A stretch of 64,000 bases of DNA from Alphaproteobacteria bacterium (lineage in GTDB: Bacteria; Pseudomonadota; Alphaproteobacteria; UBA8366; Aestuariispiraceae): NCBI GenBank assembly GCA_030065235.1, contig JASJDC010000011.1, positions 124,001-188,000 on the forward strand, given 5' to 3'. The notes under the pieces were generated by a model. The model had not been told where the DNA came from. It made no database searches and was given only the letters and a program-made list of their open reading frames with translations. The position numbers and the translations under genes were made by a program. Positions 49,866 through 58,721 of the stretch are shown here, piece after piece. Within the stretch, counting starts at the first letter, position 1. Every line of letters begins with the position of its first letter.

Positions 49866-50920
49866 ACACGGCCACGGGCTCATCCGATCTGCGCATCCGC
49901 ATCCGACAGAACGCCGGCCTGTTGACGGCGATCGCCGTCTTCCTGGTCTTCTACATCTTCTATAACGCCAACCATCCGCGCGGGTTTTCGAACGCGGTTC
50001 TGATTCAGAACTCCAACGAGGTCTTCACCCTCGCCATGGTGGCGATGGCCCAGACCGTGCCCGTCCTGCTCGGCGGTTTGGACCTGTCTGTCGGCGCGAT
50101 CATGACCCTGGTGAACACGCTCGCCAGCCATGTGATGAACGGCTCGCCCCTCCAGATGCTTGGCGGCGCTCTGCTCTGTTTGGCGACCGGCGCGCTGTGC
50201 GGCTTCTTCAACGGGTGCGTCGTCGTGTTCGGCCGAATTCAGCCGATCATCGCCACGTTGGCGACCGGCGCGATTTTCATCGGGATCGCGTTATTCCTGC
50301 GTCCCTCCCCGGGCGGCGACGTCGATGGCGACCTGTCCTGGGCGGCGACGAACGACCTGCTGGAGGTCGCCGCAACTTACGGCTTCGCCGAGGGGGGCGA
50401 GGCGGCCTGGTTCCAACCGATCGCGTGGATACCGGTTCCGTTGCTGATCCTGATCGCGATGGGGGCCTTGGTATGGCTGCCCTATGCCCGCTCGGTCACC
50501 GGCAGGACGGTCTACGCCATCGGGTCCGGCGAAGGCGCGGCCTATATGTCGGGTCTGAACATCGAGAGGGCGAAAATCTCGGCCTTCACGATGGGCGGTT
50601 TCTTCGCCGGGGTCGGCGGGCTCTATCTCGCCTTGCAGACCTCGTCGGGGAACGCGGACATTCCGCAGGCCGGCGCCTATACGCTCAACTCCATCGCAGC
50701 GGTCGTCATTGGCGGGACATCTCTTCTCGGCGGGGCCGGCGGCGCGATCGGCTCGATCTTCGGGGCCCTAGTGCTGCGCACCATTTCCTTCAATTTCCGG
50801 ATCTTTGAATTCGACCCGCTGCTGCAGCCGCTGTTCGAAGGGGTGGTTCTATTGACCGCGGTCAGCCTTGGGGCGCTGCGCGTTCTGCGTGTCCGCAACA
50901 CGTTGGAGCTCTTCCGATGA
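49862..50920 (+). CDS. Sugar ABC transporter permease 1 (RbsC-like)
   Basis: A 352-residue membrane protein of the BPD_transp_2 family with about ten hydrophobic segments. The LLGGLDLSVGAIMTLVNTLA segment and GYRLNSIAAVVIGGTSLLGGAGG-type signature (AVVIGGTSLLGGAGG) are diagnostic. An unusual stretch at about 135-180 (PSPGGDVDGDLSWAATNDL) is periplasmic. It overlaps both the ATPase gene and the second permease gene by four bases. Having two different permeases means the channel is probably a heterodimer. Confidence 0.92.
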   Translation: MNTATGSSDLRIRIRQNAGLLTAIAVFLVFYIFYNANHPRGFSNAVLIQNSNEVFTLAMVAMAQTVPVLLGGLDLSVGAIMTLVNTLASHVMNGSPLQMLGGALLCLATGALCGFFNGCVVVFGRIQPIIATLATGAIFIGIALFLRPSPGGDVDGDLSWAATNDLLEVAATYGFAEGGEAAWFQPIAWIPVPLLILIAMGALVWLPYARSVTGRTVYAIGSGEGAAYMSGLNIERAKISAFTMGGFFAGVGGLYLALQTSSGNADIPQAGAYTLNSIAAVVIGGTSLLGGAGGAIGSIFGALVLRTISFNFRIFEFDPLLQPLFEGVVLLTAVSLGALRVLRVRNTLELFR

Positions 50921-51900
50921 CGGACGCCGTGCGAAACAGCGCGGGCGAGTCGCGCTTCGGCCTCGGCCCGGAGGACAAGCCGATCCTGGTGGCCAGCGGC
51001 TTCGTGCTCGTCATCTTGGCGATCGGCACGGCCTATACCCTGGTCACCCAGGGCAGCGCCACCCTGCTCTCGCCGACTTATCTGCTGCAGCAATTGCAAG
51101 TCGGCGCCTTCTTAGGAATCGTCGCCGCCGGCATGATGCTGGTGATCCTGTTGGGCCATATCGACCTGTCCGTCCCATGGACGCTGGCGGCGGCGGCGAT
51201 GATGGCGACAGCGGTCGGCGGCGGCGCCGCCATTCCGGTCGGGCTTGCGGTCGGCCTGCTTGTCGGTCTGGTGAACGGTTTCGGCGTCGCCTATCTGCGC
51301 ATCCCCTCGATGATCTTCACACTCGGCGTCAATGCGGTGATGCGGGGTCTGATGGTCGCGCATACCGGCGGCTTCGCGCCACAAACGGCGGCGACCGATT
51401 TGATGCAATGGCTGGCGGTCGGCAAAGTTTTGGGCGTACCGGCGGCGCTTCTGGTCTGGGCGGCGATATCCGTCGGCGTCGTCCTCCTGCTCAACCGGAC
51501 GGCGACAGGCCGCTACATCTACGCGATCGGCAACAAGGAAGCGGCGGCCTATCTCGCGGGCGCGCCGACGCGCCGCGTCATCATCACGGCCTTCGCGCTG
51601 TGCGGTATGGCGGCGGGCTTGGCGGGCACGCTGCTGGCGGGCTATTCAACAAAGGCCTATCAAGGCATGGGCGACGCCTATTTGCTGCCGGCGATAGCGG
51701 CGGTCGTGATCGGCGGAACCCATATTCTCGGCGGCAAGGGCCGCTATCTCGGCACCCTGATCGGAGTGATTCTAATCGTTCTGTTGAACTCGGTCCTATC
51801 GATCATGCAGATGCCGGAGGCGGGCCGCCAAGTGATCTATGGCGGCGTCATCATCCTGATGCTGCTGGTCTATGGCCGCGGGCAAAAGGTGACGCAATGA
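50917..51900 (+). CDS. Sugar ABC transporter permease 2 (RbsC-like)
   Basis: A 327-residue membrane permease of the same family as the preceding gene, with LLGHIDLSVPWTLAAAAMM and AVVIGGTHILGGKGRYLGT signatures and about nine hydrophobic segments. It starts within the last codon of permease 1 (ATGA) and ends in another ATGA that opens a 12-codon frame leading into the gluconolactonase gene. Confidence 0.92.
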   Translation: MTDAVRNSAGESRFGLGPEDKPILVASGFVLVILAIGTAYTLVTQGSATLLSPTYLLQQLQVGAFLGIVAAGMMLVILLGHIDLSVPWTLAAAAMMATAVGGGAAIPVGLAVGLLVGLVNGFGVAYLRIPSMIFTLGVNAVMRGLMVAHTGGFAPQTAATDLMQWLAVGKVLGVPAALLVWAAISVGVVLLLNRTATGRYIYAIGNKEAAAYLAGAPTRRVIITAFALCGMAAGLAGTLLAGYSTKAYQGMGDAYLLPAIAAVVIGGTHILGGKGRYLGTLIGVILIVLLNSVLSIMQMPEAGRQVIYGGVIILMLLVYGRGQKVTQ

Positions 51901-51935
51901 GCGACAAGCTGGTCCAGAAGGGAGTTGTCGGATGA
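51897..51935 (+). CDS. Twelve-codon coupling minicistron
   Basis: ATG at 51897 overlaps the permease stop (ATGA), and its TGA at 51933-51935 overlaps the gluconolactonase ATG (51932). The frame reads MSDKLVQKGVVG. Its own interior carries AAGGGAG, the ribosome site of the next gene. It may keep ribosomes on the message between the two genes. It could equally be a chance frame; no evidence shows the peptide has a function. Confidence 0.35.
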   Translation: MSDKLVQKGVVG

Positions 51936-52849
51936 TAACAGATACGTTCGAGGTGATCGACAAACGTTTCACGCGCTACGCCATGGGCAATGTGCATAAG
52001 GAAACGCTCTATACCGGGACGCGTTGGGCGGAGGGCCCAGCCTATTTCCCCGCCGGCAAATATCTACTCTGGTCAGACATCCCAAACGACCGCGTGTTGC
52101 GCTATGACGAAACCAACGGCGTCATCTCGGAATTCATGCGTCCCTGCGGCAATCGCAACGGGCATACGGTGGATCTTGAGGGTCGGTTGGTCGCTTGCGA
52201 GCATCGCGGTCGACGGGTCAGTCGGATCGAGCATGACGGGGCGATCGTCGCGCTGGCGACCCACTATGACGGCAAACGCCTGAACTCGCCGAACGATGTC
52301 GTGGTCAAGTCCGACGGTTCTGTCTGGTTCACCGATCCGACCTACGGCATCGACGGGGACTATGAGGGCGACGCCGCCGACAGCGAGATCGGAGGGTCGC
52401 ATGTCTATCGCATCGATCCCAAGAACGGAGCCGTTACGATCGCAGCGGATGATTTCGTGAAGCCGAACGGACTCGCCTTTTCTCCGGACGAGCGGCGGCT
52501 CTATATCGCCGATACCGGCGCCACCCATGTCGAGGACGGGCCACGCCATATCCGTGTGTTCGATGTCGGCGAGGATGGGCGACTCACCGGCGGCGACGTC
52601 TTCGCAGAATGCACCGTCGGCCTGTTCGACGGATTCCGGGTTGGCCGCGACGGCGAGATTTGGACCTCGGCCGGCGACGGCGTGCACTGCTACAGCAAGG
52701 AAGGCGACCTGTTGGGCAAGATCCTGACGGGCGAGGTCGTCGCCAATGTCGAATTCGGCGGTGTGAAGCGCAATCGGCTCTATATCTGCGCCACCACCAG
52801 CCTGCAGGCGGTCTATCTCAATACGCGCTGGGCCGGCCGGCCGGGTTAG
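51932..52849 (+). CDS. SMP-30/gluconolactonase family lactonase
   Basis: A 305-residue six-bladed beta-propeller enzyme. Metal-site residues are visible: Glu in WAEGPAYFP, Asn in NSPNDVVVKSDGSVWFTDP and Asp in GLFDGFRVGRDGEIW. Members open sugar lactones to sugar acids. It is the last gene of the sugar operon, and the enolase-superfamily dehydratase at the front would use a sugar acid, so the two steps fit one non-phosphorylative route. The dehydrogenase making the lactone is not obvious nearby. Confidence 0.92.
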   Translation: MITDTFEVIDKRFTRYAMGNVHKETLYTGTRWAEGPAYFPAGKYLLWSDIPNDRVLRYDETNGVISEFMRPCGNRNGHTVDLEGRLVACEHRGRRVSRIEHDGAIVALATHYDGKRLNSPNDVVVKSDGSVWFTDPTYGIDGDYEGDAADSEIGGSHVYRIDPKNGAVTIAADDFVKPNGLAFSPDERRLYIADTGATHVEDGPRHIRVFDVGEDGRLTGGDVFAECTVGLFDGFRVGRDGEIWTSAGDGVHCYSKEGDLLGKILTGEVVANVEFGGVKRNRLYICATTSLQAVYLNTRWAGRPG

Positions 52850-52884
52850 TCAAAACGGCCGACCGAGGCTGTCCCGTGCAAGCG

Positions 52885-54942
52885 TTAGCCGACCTGTTTC
52901 AGAGCGGCCGGTCCGGCGATCTTATTCTCCGTCGGGATCAGTGCGCGGTCGCGGGGGAGATAGACGGACACTTTGGTTCCGGCGCCTAGCTCGCTCTCGA
53001 TCATCGCGACACCGCCATGCAGCTCGGCGAACATCTTCACCAGCGATAGACCGAGCCCGGTGCCCTCATGTTCGCGCGTCAAGGTGTCTTCGCCGCGGCT
53101 GAAGGGCTCGAACAGGCGCGGGATCACATGGCTTTCAATGCCGATCCCAGTATCGGAGACTTCCAGGACGACGCTGTTTTCATTGAGCCGCCAACCTATG
53201 TCGATGGTCCCGCCGTACGGCGTGAACTTGATTGCATTCGACAACAGGTTGATCAGGATCTGCTTCACGCGTCGACTGTCGGCGTAGAGGCGCATCCCTT
53301 CCGGCCGGATGGCGGTTGACAGCGTCAGCCCATTCTTTTGCGCCCGCGCCAGAACCAGTTTGATACTGGCCGCGGTGATCGCCACAAGATCAAGCTCTTC
53401 CTCTTCCAACTCCATCGACCGCGCTTCGATCCGGGCGACGTCCAGGATATCGTTGATCAGGTCCAAAAGATGCTGGCCCGATGTGCACACATCCTCCGCG
53501 TATTCCTGATAGCGCTCGTTGCTGTGGGGCCCATAGACCTCTTGCGCCAATAGCGAGCCGAACCCGATCACCGCGTTCAACGGCGTCCGCAATTCGTGGC
53601 TCATATTCGCCAGAAACTCTGATTTTGCGCGGTTCGCATATTCCGCTTCTTCCTTGGCGCGCCGCAGATCGGCTTCCGCCTTCTTGGAGCGAGTGACGTC
53701 GATGCTGGAGCCGAAGACCCGCACAACCTTGCCGGTATCGTCGAATTCGGCCTCGCCATGTTGGTGTAGCCAGCGCACCGAATGGTCCGGCAGGAAAAAA
53801 CGATGCACCACGTCGAACGGCTCGCCCAGCTCCAGACAATTCGTCAAGGCGTCTCTCAGATCGGGCGCGTCAGCCGCGTGCACGCGATCGAGAAAATCAT
53901 CGACCGTCAGCGCCGCGCCCGGCTGCGCGCCCATCAGAACGGCGTCCGGTTCGTGCCAGGCCAACACATCGCTGCCGGGCCTCACGACCCAACTGGTCAC
54001 CCCGGCCATTCTCTGCGCTTCCGAGAGCCGGCGCTGACTATACCGCAACGCGTCCTCTGCCGACTTCCGGTCTTCTATCTCTGTCATGATGCCGGCGAAA
54101 CGGTAGGACCAGCCGTCCGGCCTCTGAAGACTGCGGCCGCGAATATGGAACCAGATATAGCCGTTATCCTTGGTCAGGAGTTGTAACTCGACGTCGAAGA
54201 CCGGCGTCTCGCGCTTAAAATGCGCGCGCAGGGCCGCGTGATAGCGACCGACATGGTCCGGATGCATGAAATTGCCGACAGCGTCCAATGCAAGGCGTTC
54301 GAAGGCCTCATCATCGAACCCGAGCATGTCGCGAAAGCGCGGCGAAAAATACACCGTCTGCGTATCGAGGTCCCAGTCCCAGACCCCCGCCTCGCTCACC
54401 GCAAGATCATACCGCGCCCGGCTGACCTCCAACTCGTTCCTGGTCTTGAGATGCTCATGTTCCGCCCCGACGCGTTGGGCGACCAGCCGAAAAAAACTCT
54501 CATGCTCGTCCTCGCCGACAATCGGTTGGCGACTGAACGCGAAACAATGACCAGCCGGCGCGCCTTCCGCGTCGCTAAAGACCTGGCCGCGATAACTCCG
54601 AACTGATAGGGCTCGCAGGCTTTCGGAGTCGGGCGCCATGTCCATAACGCCATCCCGCACCACCTGATACCCATTGGCGCCCTTGTCGTAGAGCGCGCCG
54701 CAAACGGTCCCAAGGATGGCGTATTCAGTAGTCTCGGACTGGGCGCCGTCTATATACAGGGCGATCAGGCGCACGGTTTGGCGGTCGGCGGATAAAAGGC
54801 CGACGCCGACAACATCCGCGCCGAGTCCGATCGCAAGCGCCTCGGCGGCGGCGTCGAAAAAAGGTTCGCCCGTTTGCGCGCCCGCCAATAGCGCCAGTGC
54901 TTCTTCACTCTTGTTCACGCTGTTCGTTCTCTTCCATTCCAA
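52885..54942 (-). CDS. Cytoplasmic sensor histidine kinase with GAF-like and two PAS domains
   Basis: A 685-residue soluble kinase without membrane segments. A GAF-like region (about 20-165) is followed by two PAS/PAC units (about 175-300 and 310-420), a short coiled linker, HisKA (about 440-505, phospho-accepting His in SHELRTPLNAVIGFG) and HATPase_c (about 550-670) with LINLLSNAIKFTP, DTGIGI and GTGLGLSLVKMF. No response regulator is adjacent. It converges on the gluconolactonase gene. The input signal is unknown. Confidence 0.92.
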   Translation of the reverse strand: MEWKRTNSVNKSEEALALLAGAQTGEPFFDAAAEALAIGLGADVVGVGLLSADRQTVRLIALYIDGAQSETTEYAILGTVCGALYDKGANGYQVVRDGVMDMAPDSESLRALSVRSYRGQVFSDAEGAPAGHCFAFSRQPIVGEDEHESFFRLVAQRVGAEHEHLKTRNELEVSRARYDLAVSEAGVWDWDLDTQTVYFSPRFRDMLGFDDEAFERLALDAVGNFMHPDHVGRYHAALRAHFKRETPVFDVELQLLTKDNGYIWFHIRGRSLQRPDGWSYRFAGIMTEIEDRKSAEDALRYSQRRLSEAQRMAGVTSWVVRPGSDVLAWHEPDAVLMGAQPGAALTVDDFLDRVHAADAPDLRDALTNCLELGEPFDVVHRFFLPDHSVRWLHQHGEAEFDDTGKVVRVFGSSIDVTRSKKAEADLRRAKEEAEYANRAKSEFLANMSHELRTPLNAVIGFGSLLAQEVYGPHSNERYQEYAEDVCTSGQHLLDLINDILDVARIEARSMELEEEELDLVAITAASIKLVLARAQKNGLTLSTAIRPEGMRLYADSRRVKQILINLLSNAIKFTPYGGTIDIGWRLNENSVVLEVSDTGIGIESHVIPRLFEPFSRGEDTLTREHEGTGLGLSLVKMFAELHGGVAMIESELGAGTKVSVYLPRDRALIPTENKIAGPAALKQVG

Positions 54943-55082
54943 GTCCGGGCCGCCTTGCAGGTGCGCGACAGACGCCGACGCCCCCCCTGAACTGAAACAG
55001 ATTAACCCAATTCTCGTTAAAAGCCCATTAACGCAGGACAGGCCGGGCGGCGCGGCTCACGGCGGTTAAGCTTTAGAAAACT

Positions 55083-56060
55083 CTAATGGAGCCGCGGCTG
55101 TCTCATGAAACTGGCGCGATCCGCCGTCTGGATCGCGACTTGGCGCGGCTTGCCGTCGCGGACCAGGGTCATCGGCACCGAAACGCCGGGTTCGCCGAGT
55201 GACCAGACCGTGCGGAGCATGTCCGACAGACCGCCCAACGGCGCGCCGCCGACATCGAGGATAACATCGCCGGTCTCTACGCCAGCCTGATCGCCCGGGC
55301 CGTTCGGCGCGACGCCGGCGACGACCAGGTGATGATCGGATTCCGCCGTGTAGAGGCCAAGCCAGGGCCGCGGCGTTTCCGTGATCCGGCCTGTCCGCTC
55401 CAGCTCATCAAGCAACGGCTTCACGAGGTCGGTGGGCACCGACATATTGCCGTCGGATGGCTCCGCGCCGCCGCGCGCATTGCCGACAAAGAGCGATCCG
55501 ATCCCAACCAGCGCCCCGCCCGCATCGAGCAAGGCGGCCCCGCCCCACAATTCATGCGCCGGGATCGTGAAAAAGGCGCGTTCCAATAGATACTCCCAAT
55601 AGCCCGCAAACTCCCTGGTCGACACGACCTTGGCGGAAAGGCTTTGGGCGCGCCCGCCGGCGCCGGCGAAGATCACACTGTCGCCGACCCGCACGCGAGA
55701 CGAGTCGCCAAGCCGCGCCGGCGTCGCGTCGAACCGGCCCAACGCTTGGACCAAGCCGAAACCAGTGGCGAAATCGTAGGCGATCAGGTCGCCTTGCACC
55801 GCCTGACCGCTGTGCGAAAACACCCAAATGCGCTCGGCCTCCGCCACCAGATAACCGATGGTCAGGATCAGGCCGCGATCATTGATCAGTACGGCGGCGC
55901 CTTGGCGTTCCGTTCCCAAGACCGAGGCGGTGAACGCATCGTCGGGAACCTCGGCGCGCAGCCGCACAATCGAGGACAAGGCGCGCTCAAGGTCGAAGCT
56001 CAGCGCGCCCTGTTTGGGCCGGGACGGTTCCGCGACCGCCCAATCGTCCATGTCCGTCAT
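55083..56060 (-). CDS. Deg/HtrA-like PDZ protein lacking the catalytic triad
   Basis: A 325-residue protein with a trypsin-like fold (about 25-215) and a C-terminal PDZ domain (about 230-312, PNGPGDQAGVETGDVILDVGG). There is no signal peptide or membrane anchor. Alignment by eye to DegP-type proteases gives Tyr70 where the catalytic His belongs (LTIGYLV versus TNNHV), Gly100 where Asp belongs (DFATGFGLV versus TDLALI-type), and Trp172 where Ser belongs (ELWGGAALL versus GNSGGALV). All three triad residues are therefore replaced while the scaffold is kept. It is probably a scaffold or sensor, not a protease. The histidine kinase gene is downstream on the same strand. Confidence 0.85.
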   Translation of the reverse strand: MTDMDDWAVAEPSRPKQGALSFDLERALSSIVRLRAEVPDDAFTASVLGTERQGAAVLINDRGLILTIGYLVAEAERIWVFSHSGQAVQGDLIAYDFATGFGLVQALGRFDATPARLGDSSRVRVGDSVIFAGAGGRAQSLSAKVVSTREFAGYWEYLLERAFFTIPAHELWGGAALLDAGGALVGIGSLFVGNARGGAEPSDGNMSVPTDLVKPLLDELERTGRITETPRPWLGLYTAESDHHLVVAGVAPNGPGDQAGVETGDVILDVGGAPLGGLSDMLRTVWSLGEPGVSVPMTLVRDGKPRQVAIQTADRASFMRQPRLH

Positions 56061-56226
56061 CCGCGCGCTTTCCTAGCGGCTCATTCGTGTCATGTCGGTT
56101 GGATTGATGTCCATATCGGAACCATCCAACCTTCCCGACTTTAGTGTCGCAATCCTCATGGCGCTTGGCAAATCGACTCGCGCAGAGAGAGCCCTCGCAG
56201 GGACCATCAACCGCACCAACATAGAA

Positions 56227-57771
56227 TCATTGAATCGGCGCGCCGCCCTCTTCGGTCCGCTTAGCGACGAAGGCGCGCAGCGCCTCCTCAATCGCTGGGT
56301 CCATTGGCGGTTGCTGATAATCGGCCAAGGCTTTCTTGTAGATGCGGTTTGCGCGGGCCGTGGCGTCGACAGCCCCATCCTCCGCCCAAGTCTCGAAATT
56401 GCGCCAGTCGGACAGCAGCGGCTGGTAAAAGGCGCTCTCGTAGCGTTCCAGCGTGTGCTGAGCCGCGAAAAAATGACCGCCCGGTCCGACCTCCCGCATC
56501 GCGTCCAGGCCCATCGTCGCGTCGGTAATCTCCAACGGCTTCAGGAATTCGCCCATCATTTGGCAGATTTCGACATCAATGATGAATTTCTCAAATGACG
56601 CGGTCAGGCCGCCTTCCAACCAACCCAGACCATGCATCACGATATTGGTGTGGCCCAGCGCGCAGGCCCAGATCGACATTTCCGCCTCGTAGGCCGATTG
56701 CGCGTCCGGCGCGTTGCTGGCGTTAACGTTCGAGGCGCGGAACGGAACGCGGTAGCGCCGCGCAAGCTGGGCGCCCAGCAACGTGGCCTTTGCGTATTCC
56801 GGCGTGCCAAAGGCGGGCGAGCCTGTCTTCATATCGACATTCGAGGTGAACCCGCCATAGATCGCCGGCGCCCCGGGATTCACGGTTTGCAGGAAAGCGA
56901 GCCCAGCCAGGGCTTCGGCGTTCTGCTGCACGACGGCGCCGGCCACGGTCACGGGAGCCATGGCGCCGGACAGCGTGAAGGGCGTCACACAGACCGGCTG
57001 GTTGCGCTTGGCCAATTCGATCATGCCCCACAACATCGGCCGATCGTATTGTAGCGGCGAATTGGCGTTGACGATGCTCCAGAGACTGGGACGGGCCATC
57101 AAGCCCTCATCATCCAGACCCATGCCGATCTTGGTCATCTCGACCATATCCACGACCCGTTGGCGGCTGAGCGAATAGCAGAAGACGCCCTTATCGGTCA
57201 GCGTCTGCAACGCCAGCATCCCTTCCAGATGACGGATCGGCGTTTCGATGTCGGTCGGTTCGACCGGATAACCGCCGACGAGATGGCAGATGTTGAAATA
57301 CTGAGAGAGCCTGAGGAAATTCTCGAAATCGGCGCGGGCGCCGCGACGCCGCCCGCCATCCAGGTCCGACGCGTTGGGCGGGCTGCCGATGGAACAGAAA
57401 TTGATCGTGTTCCCGCCGACGCGAAGATCGTGGGCCGGGTTGCGCGCATGTAGGGTGAATGCGCTGGGCGCCGTCGCCAGCTTCTCTTCGATAAAGCCGC
57501 GCTCGAAACGCACCCGCTCGCTGTCCGGATCGACATCCGCCCCCGCCTTACGCAGAATTTCGCACGCCTCCGGCAGCAGGAAGTTCAGCCCGATTTCCTC
57601 CAAGACCGCCAAAGATGCGGTGTGGATCGCCTCCAATTGATCGTCGGAAACGATTGTCATCGGCGCATGCGGATTGTCGAACCGCTGAAATGAAAGCTGT
57701 GGCATGCCGCCGCCGGCCGCCGACCGCTGCAACTGACGCGCCCGTCCTTCGCCGCGCGCTCTTCGCCCCAT
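56227..57771 (-). CDS. Trimethylamine methyltransferase (MttB) family protein, non-pyrrolysine
   Basis: A 514-residue member of the MttB superfamily, with a full TIM-barrel-like sequence: LPEACEILRKAGADVD, NFCSIGSPPNASDLDGGRR, a long central region and GPGGHFFAAQHTLERYESAFYQPLLSDWRN near the C-terminus. No in-frame amber codon interrupts it, so it lacks pyrrolysine; such homologues (for example MtgB) act on quaternary amines such as glycine betaine, passing methyl groups to a corrinoid protein. The ATG at 57771 has GGAGG upstream. No corrinoid protein gene is adjacent. A divergent MarR regulator shares its promoter region. Confidence 0.87.
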   Translation of the reverse strand: MGRRARGEGRARQLQRSAAGGGMPQLSFQRFDNPHAPMTIVSDDQLEAIHTASLAVLEEIGLNFLLPEACEILRKAGADVDPDSERVRFERGFIEEKLATAPSAFTLHARNPAHDLRVGGNTINFCSIGSPPNASDLDGGRRRGARADFENFLRLSQYFNICHLVGGYPVEPTDIETPIRHLEGMLALQTLTDKGVFCYSLSRQRVVDMVEMTKIGMGLDDEGLMARPSLWSIVNANSPLQYDRPMLWGMIELAKRNQPVCVTPFTLSGAMAPVTVAGAVVQQNAEALAGLAFLQTVNPGAPAIYGGFTSNVDMKTGSPAFGTPEYAKATLLGAQLARRYRVPFRASNVNASNAPDAQSAYEAEMSIWACALGHTNIVMHGLGWLEGGLTASFEKFIIDVEICQMMGEFLKPLEITDATMGLDAMREVGPGGHFFAAQHTLERYESAFYQPLLSDWRNFETWAEDGAVDATARANRIYKKALADYQQPPMDPAIEEALRAFVAKRTEEGGAPIQ

Positions 57772-57958
57772 CGCATCCTCCCTCGTCATCGCTCAACCGG
57801 GTTCTGAGCATCGCTGTCCATGCCCGTGACCGGGAAGTGTGCGCAGAACCGATCAGGGCGGCAACGCGAAAAAATCAATAGAGGCGGCGAATGAATCGAG
57901 GCCTGCAGCCGGTCAGACCGAAAGCATGACAGGGCTCTTGCGCGTCGGCGCCCGAAAT

Positions 57959-57972
57959 GTTGGGATCACAAC
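57959..57972. promoter_or_regulatory. Candidate MarR operator between mttB-like and marR-like genes
   Basis: GTTGGGATCACAAC is a palindrome with arms GTTG/CAAC and a GATC centre, one mismatch. It lies 36 bases upstream of the MarR start in the 237-base divergent gap. MarR proteins usually bind such sites to repress both divergent genes. Confidence 0.4.
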
Positions 57973-58008
57973 GAACCTGCCGCCCGCCGCTTTTCATCGA
58001 GAGACAGC

Positions 58009-58464
58009 ATGACAAAGCAGACCCCGCTTGAGTTCAATTACGGCGACACGTTGCCCGCGCGGCTGCAGTCGCTGTCTTCGGAGATCCAGAAGGCGGTCGG
58101 CGAGAACCTCGCCAATGCCGGCGTCGGCCTCAACGATTGGCGCGTCCTAGCCGAGGTTGCGAACGGCGCGACCACGGCGCGCGAAATCGTCTCCGCGACC
58201 GGCGTCGACAAAGGCTGGGTGAGCCGGTCGATTGCGGCCTTGACCGACCTGGGTCTATTGACCAGCGCGCCGTCGCCGACCGACAGCCGGGCCAAGATCT
58301 TGACGATTACGGAGCCTGGGATAGAGCGCTATAACGAGATGGCGCGCACCATGCGGGACCTACAGAACCGACTGCTGGACGCCTTTTCCGCCGATGAACA
58401 CGCCGCCTTCATGCGCCTGATCGAACGATTGCGACGCGAAGCAGGCCGCATAGTAAGACCCTGA
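58009..58464 (+). CDS. MarR-family transcriptional regulator
   Basis: A 151-residue winged-helix protein with the usual MarR layout: helical N-terminus, NDWRVLAEVANGATTAREIVSATGVDKGWVSRSIAAL (helix-turn-helix), the wing SPTDSRAKILTITEPG, and a helical C-terminus. It is divergent from the MttB-family gene, which is its likeliest target, together with itself. The effector may be a quaternary amine or related compound, by inference only. Confidence 0.9.
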   Translation: MTKQTPLEFNYGDTLPARLQSLSSEIQKAVGENLANAGVGLNDWRVLAEVANGATTAREIVSATGVDKGWVSRSIAALTDLGLLTSAPSPTDSRAKILTITEPGIERYNEMARTMRDLQNRLLDAFSADEHAAFMRLIERLRREAGRIVRP

Positions 58465-58578
58465 GCCAATCGACGACACGCGCTGCGCCCATACCACCCT
58501 GCCCGAAAATAGAACAAAGAGAGATCAAAAATAGATCTGAGAAACCTTTGAAATCCCTTACATTTCCAAGCTTATCCA

Positions 58579-58584
58579 TTGACG
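58579..58584 (+). promoter_or_regulatory. Candidate -35 element of the mraZ promoter
   Basis: TTGACG matches the sigma-70 -35 consensus at five of six positions. With 16-17 bases of spacing the -10 would fall within the TGGG repeats (58601-58607), which would let MraZ block RNA polymerase. The -10 itself is poor. Confidence 0.35.
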
Positions 58585-58595
58585 CGGCATGGTTT

Positions 58596-58619
58596 CCCAT
58601 GATATCCCACCGAAACCCA
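58596..58619 (-). promoter_or_regulatory. MraZ operator: three TGGG repeats at 10-base spacing
   Basis: CCCA occurs at 58596, 58606 and 58616 on the plus strand (TGGG on the minus strand), exactly ten bases apart. MraZ is known to bind TGGG-type direct repeats upstream of its own operon. The repeats are about 105 bases upstream of the mraZ start, so autoregulation of the division cluster is expected. Confidence 0.65.
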
Positions 58620-58721
58620 TAAAAGGCCAGTTTGCGGCAGGTGCGCCCATTTGCATCGCACTCGCCCGGAACCAGCGGGGTTCCGTCGCCACGAATGGGT
58701 TAAGAATTGGGATGCTGCGGG

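Noticed and set aside
56227-57771. Pyrrolysine-containing trimethylamine methyltransferase
   Set aside because: There is no in-frame TAG in the gene, so the pyrrolysine branch is excluded.
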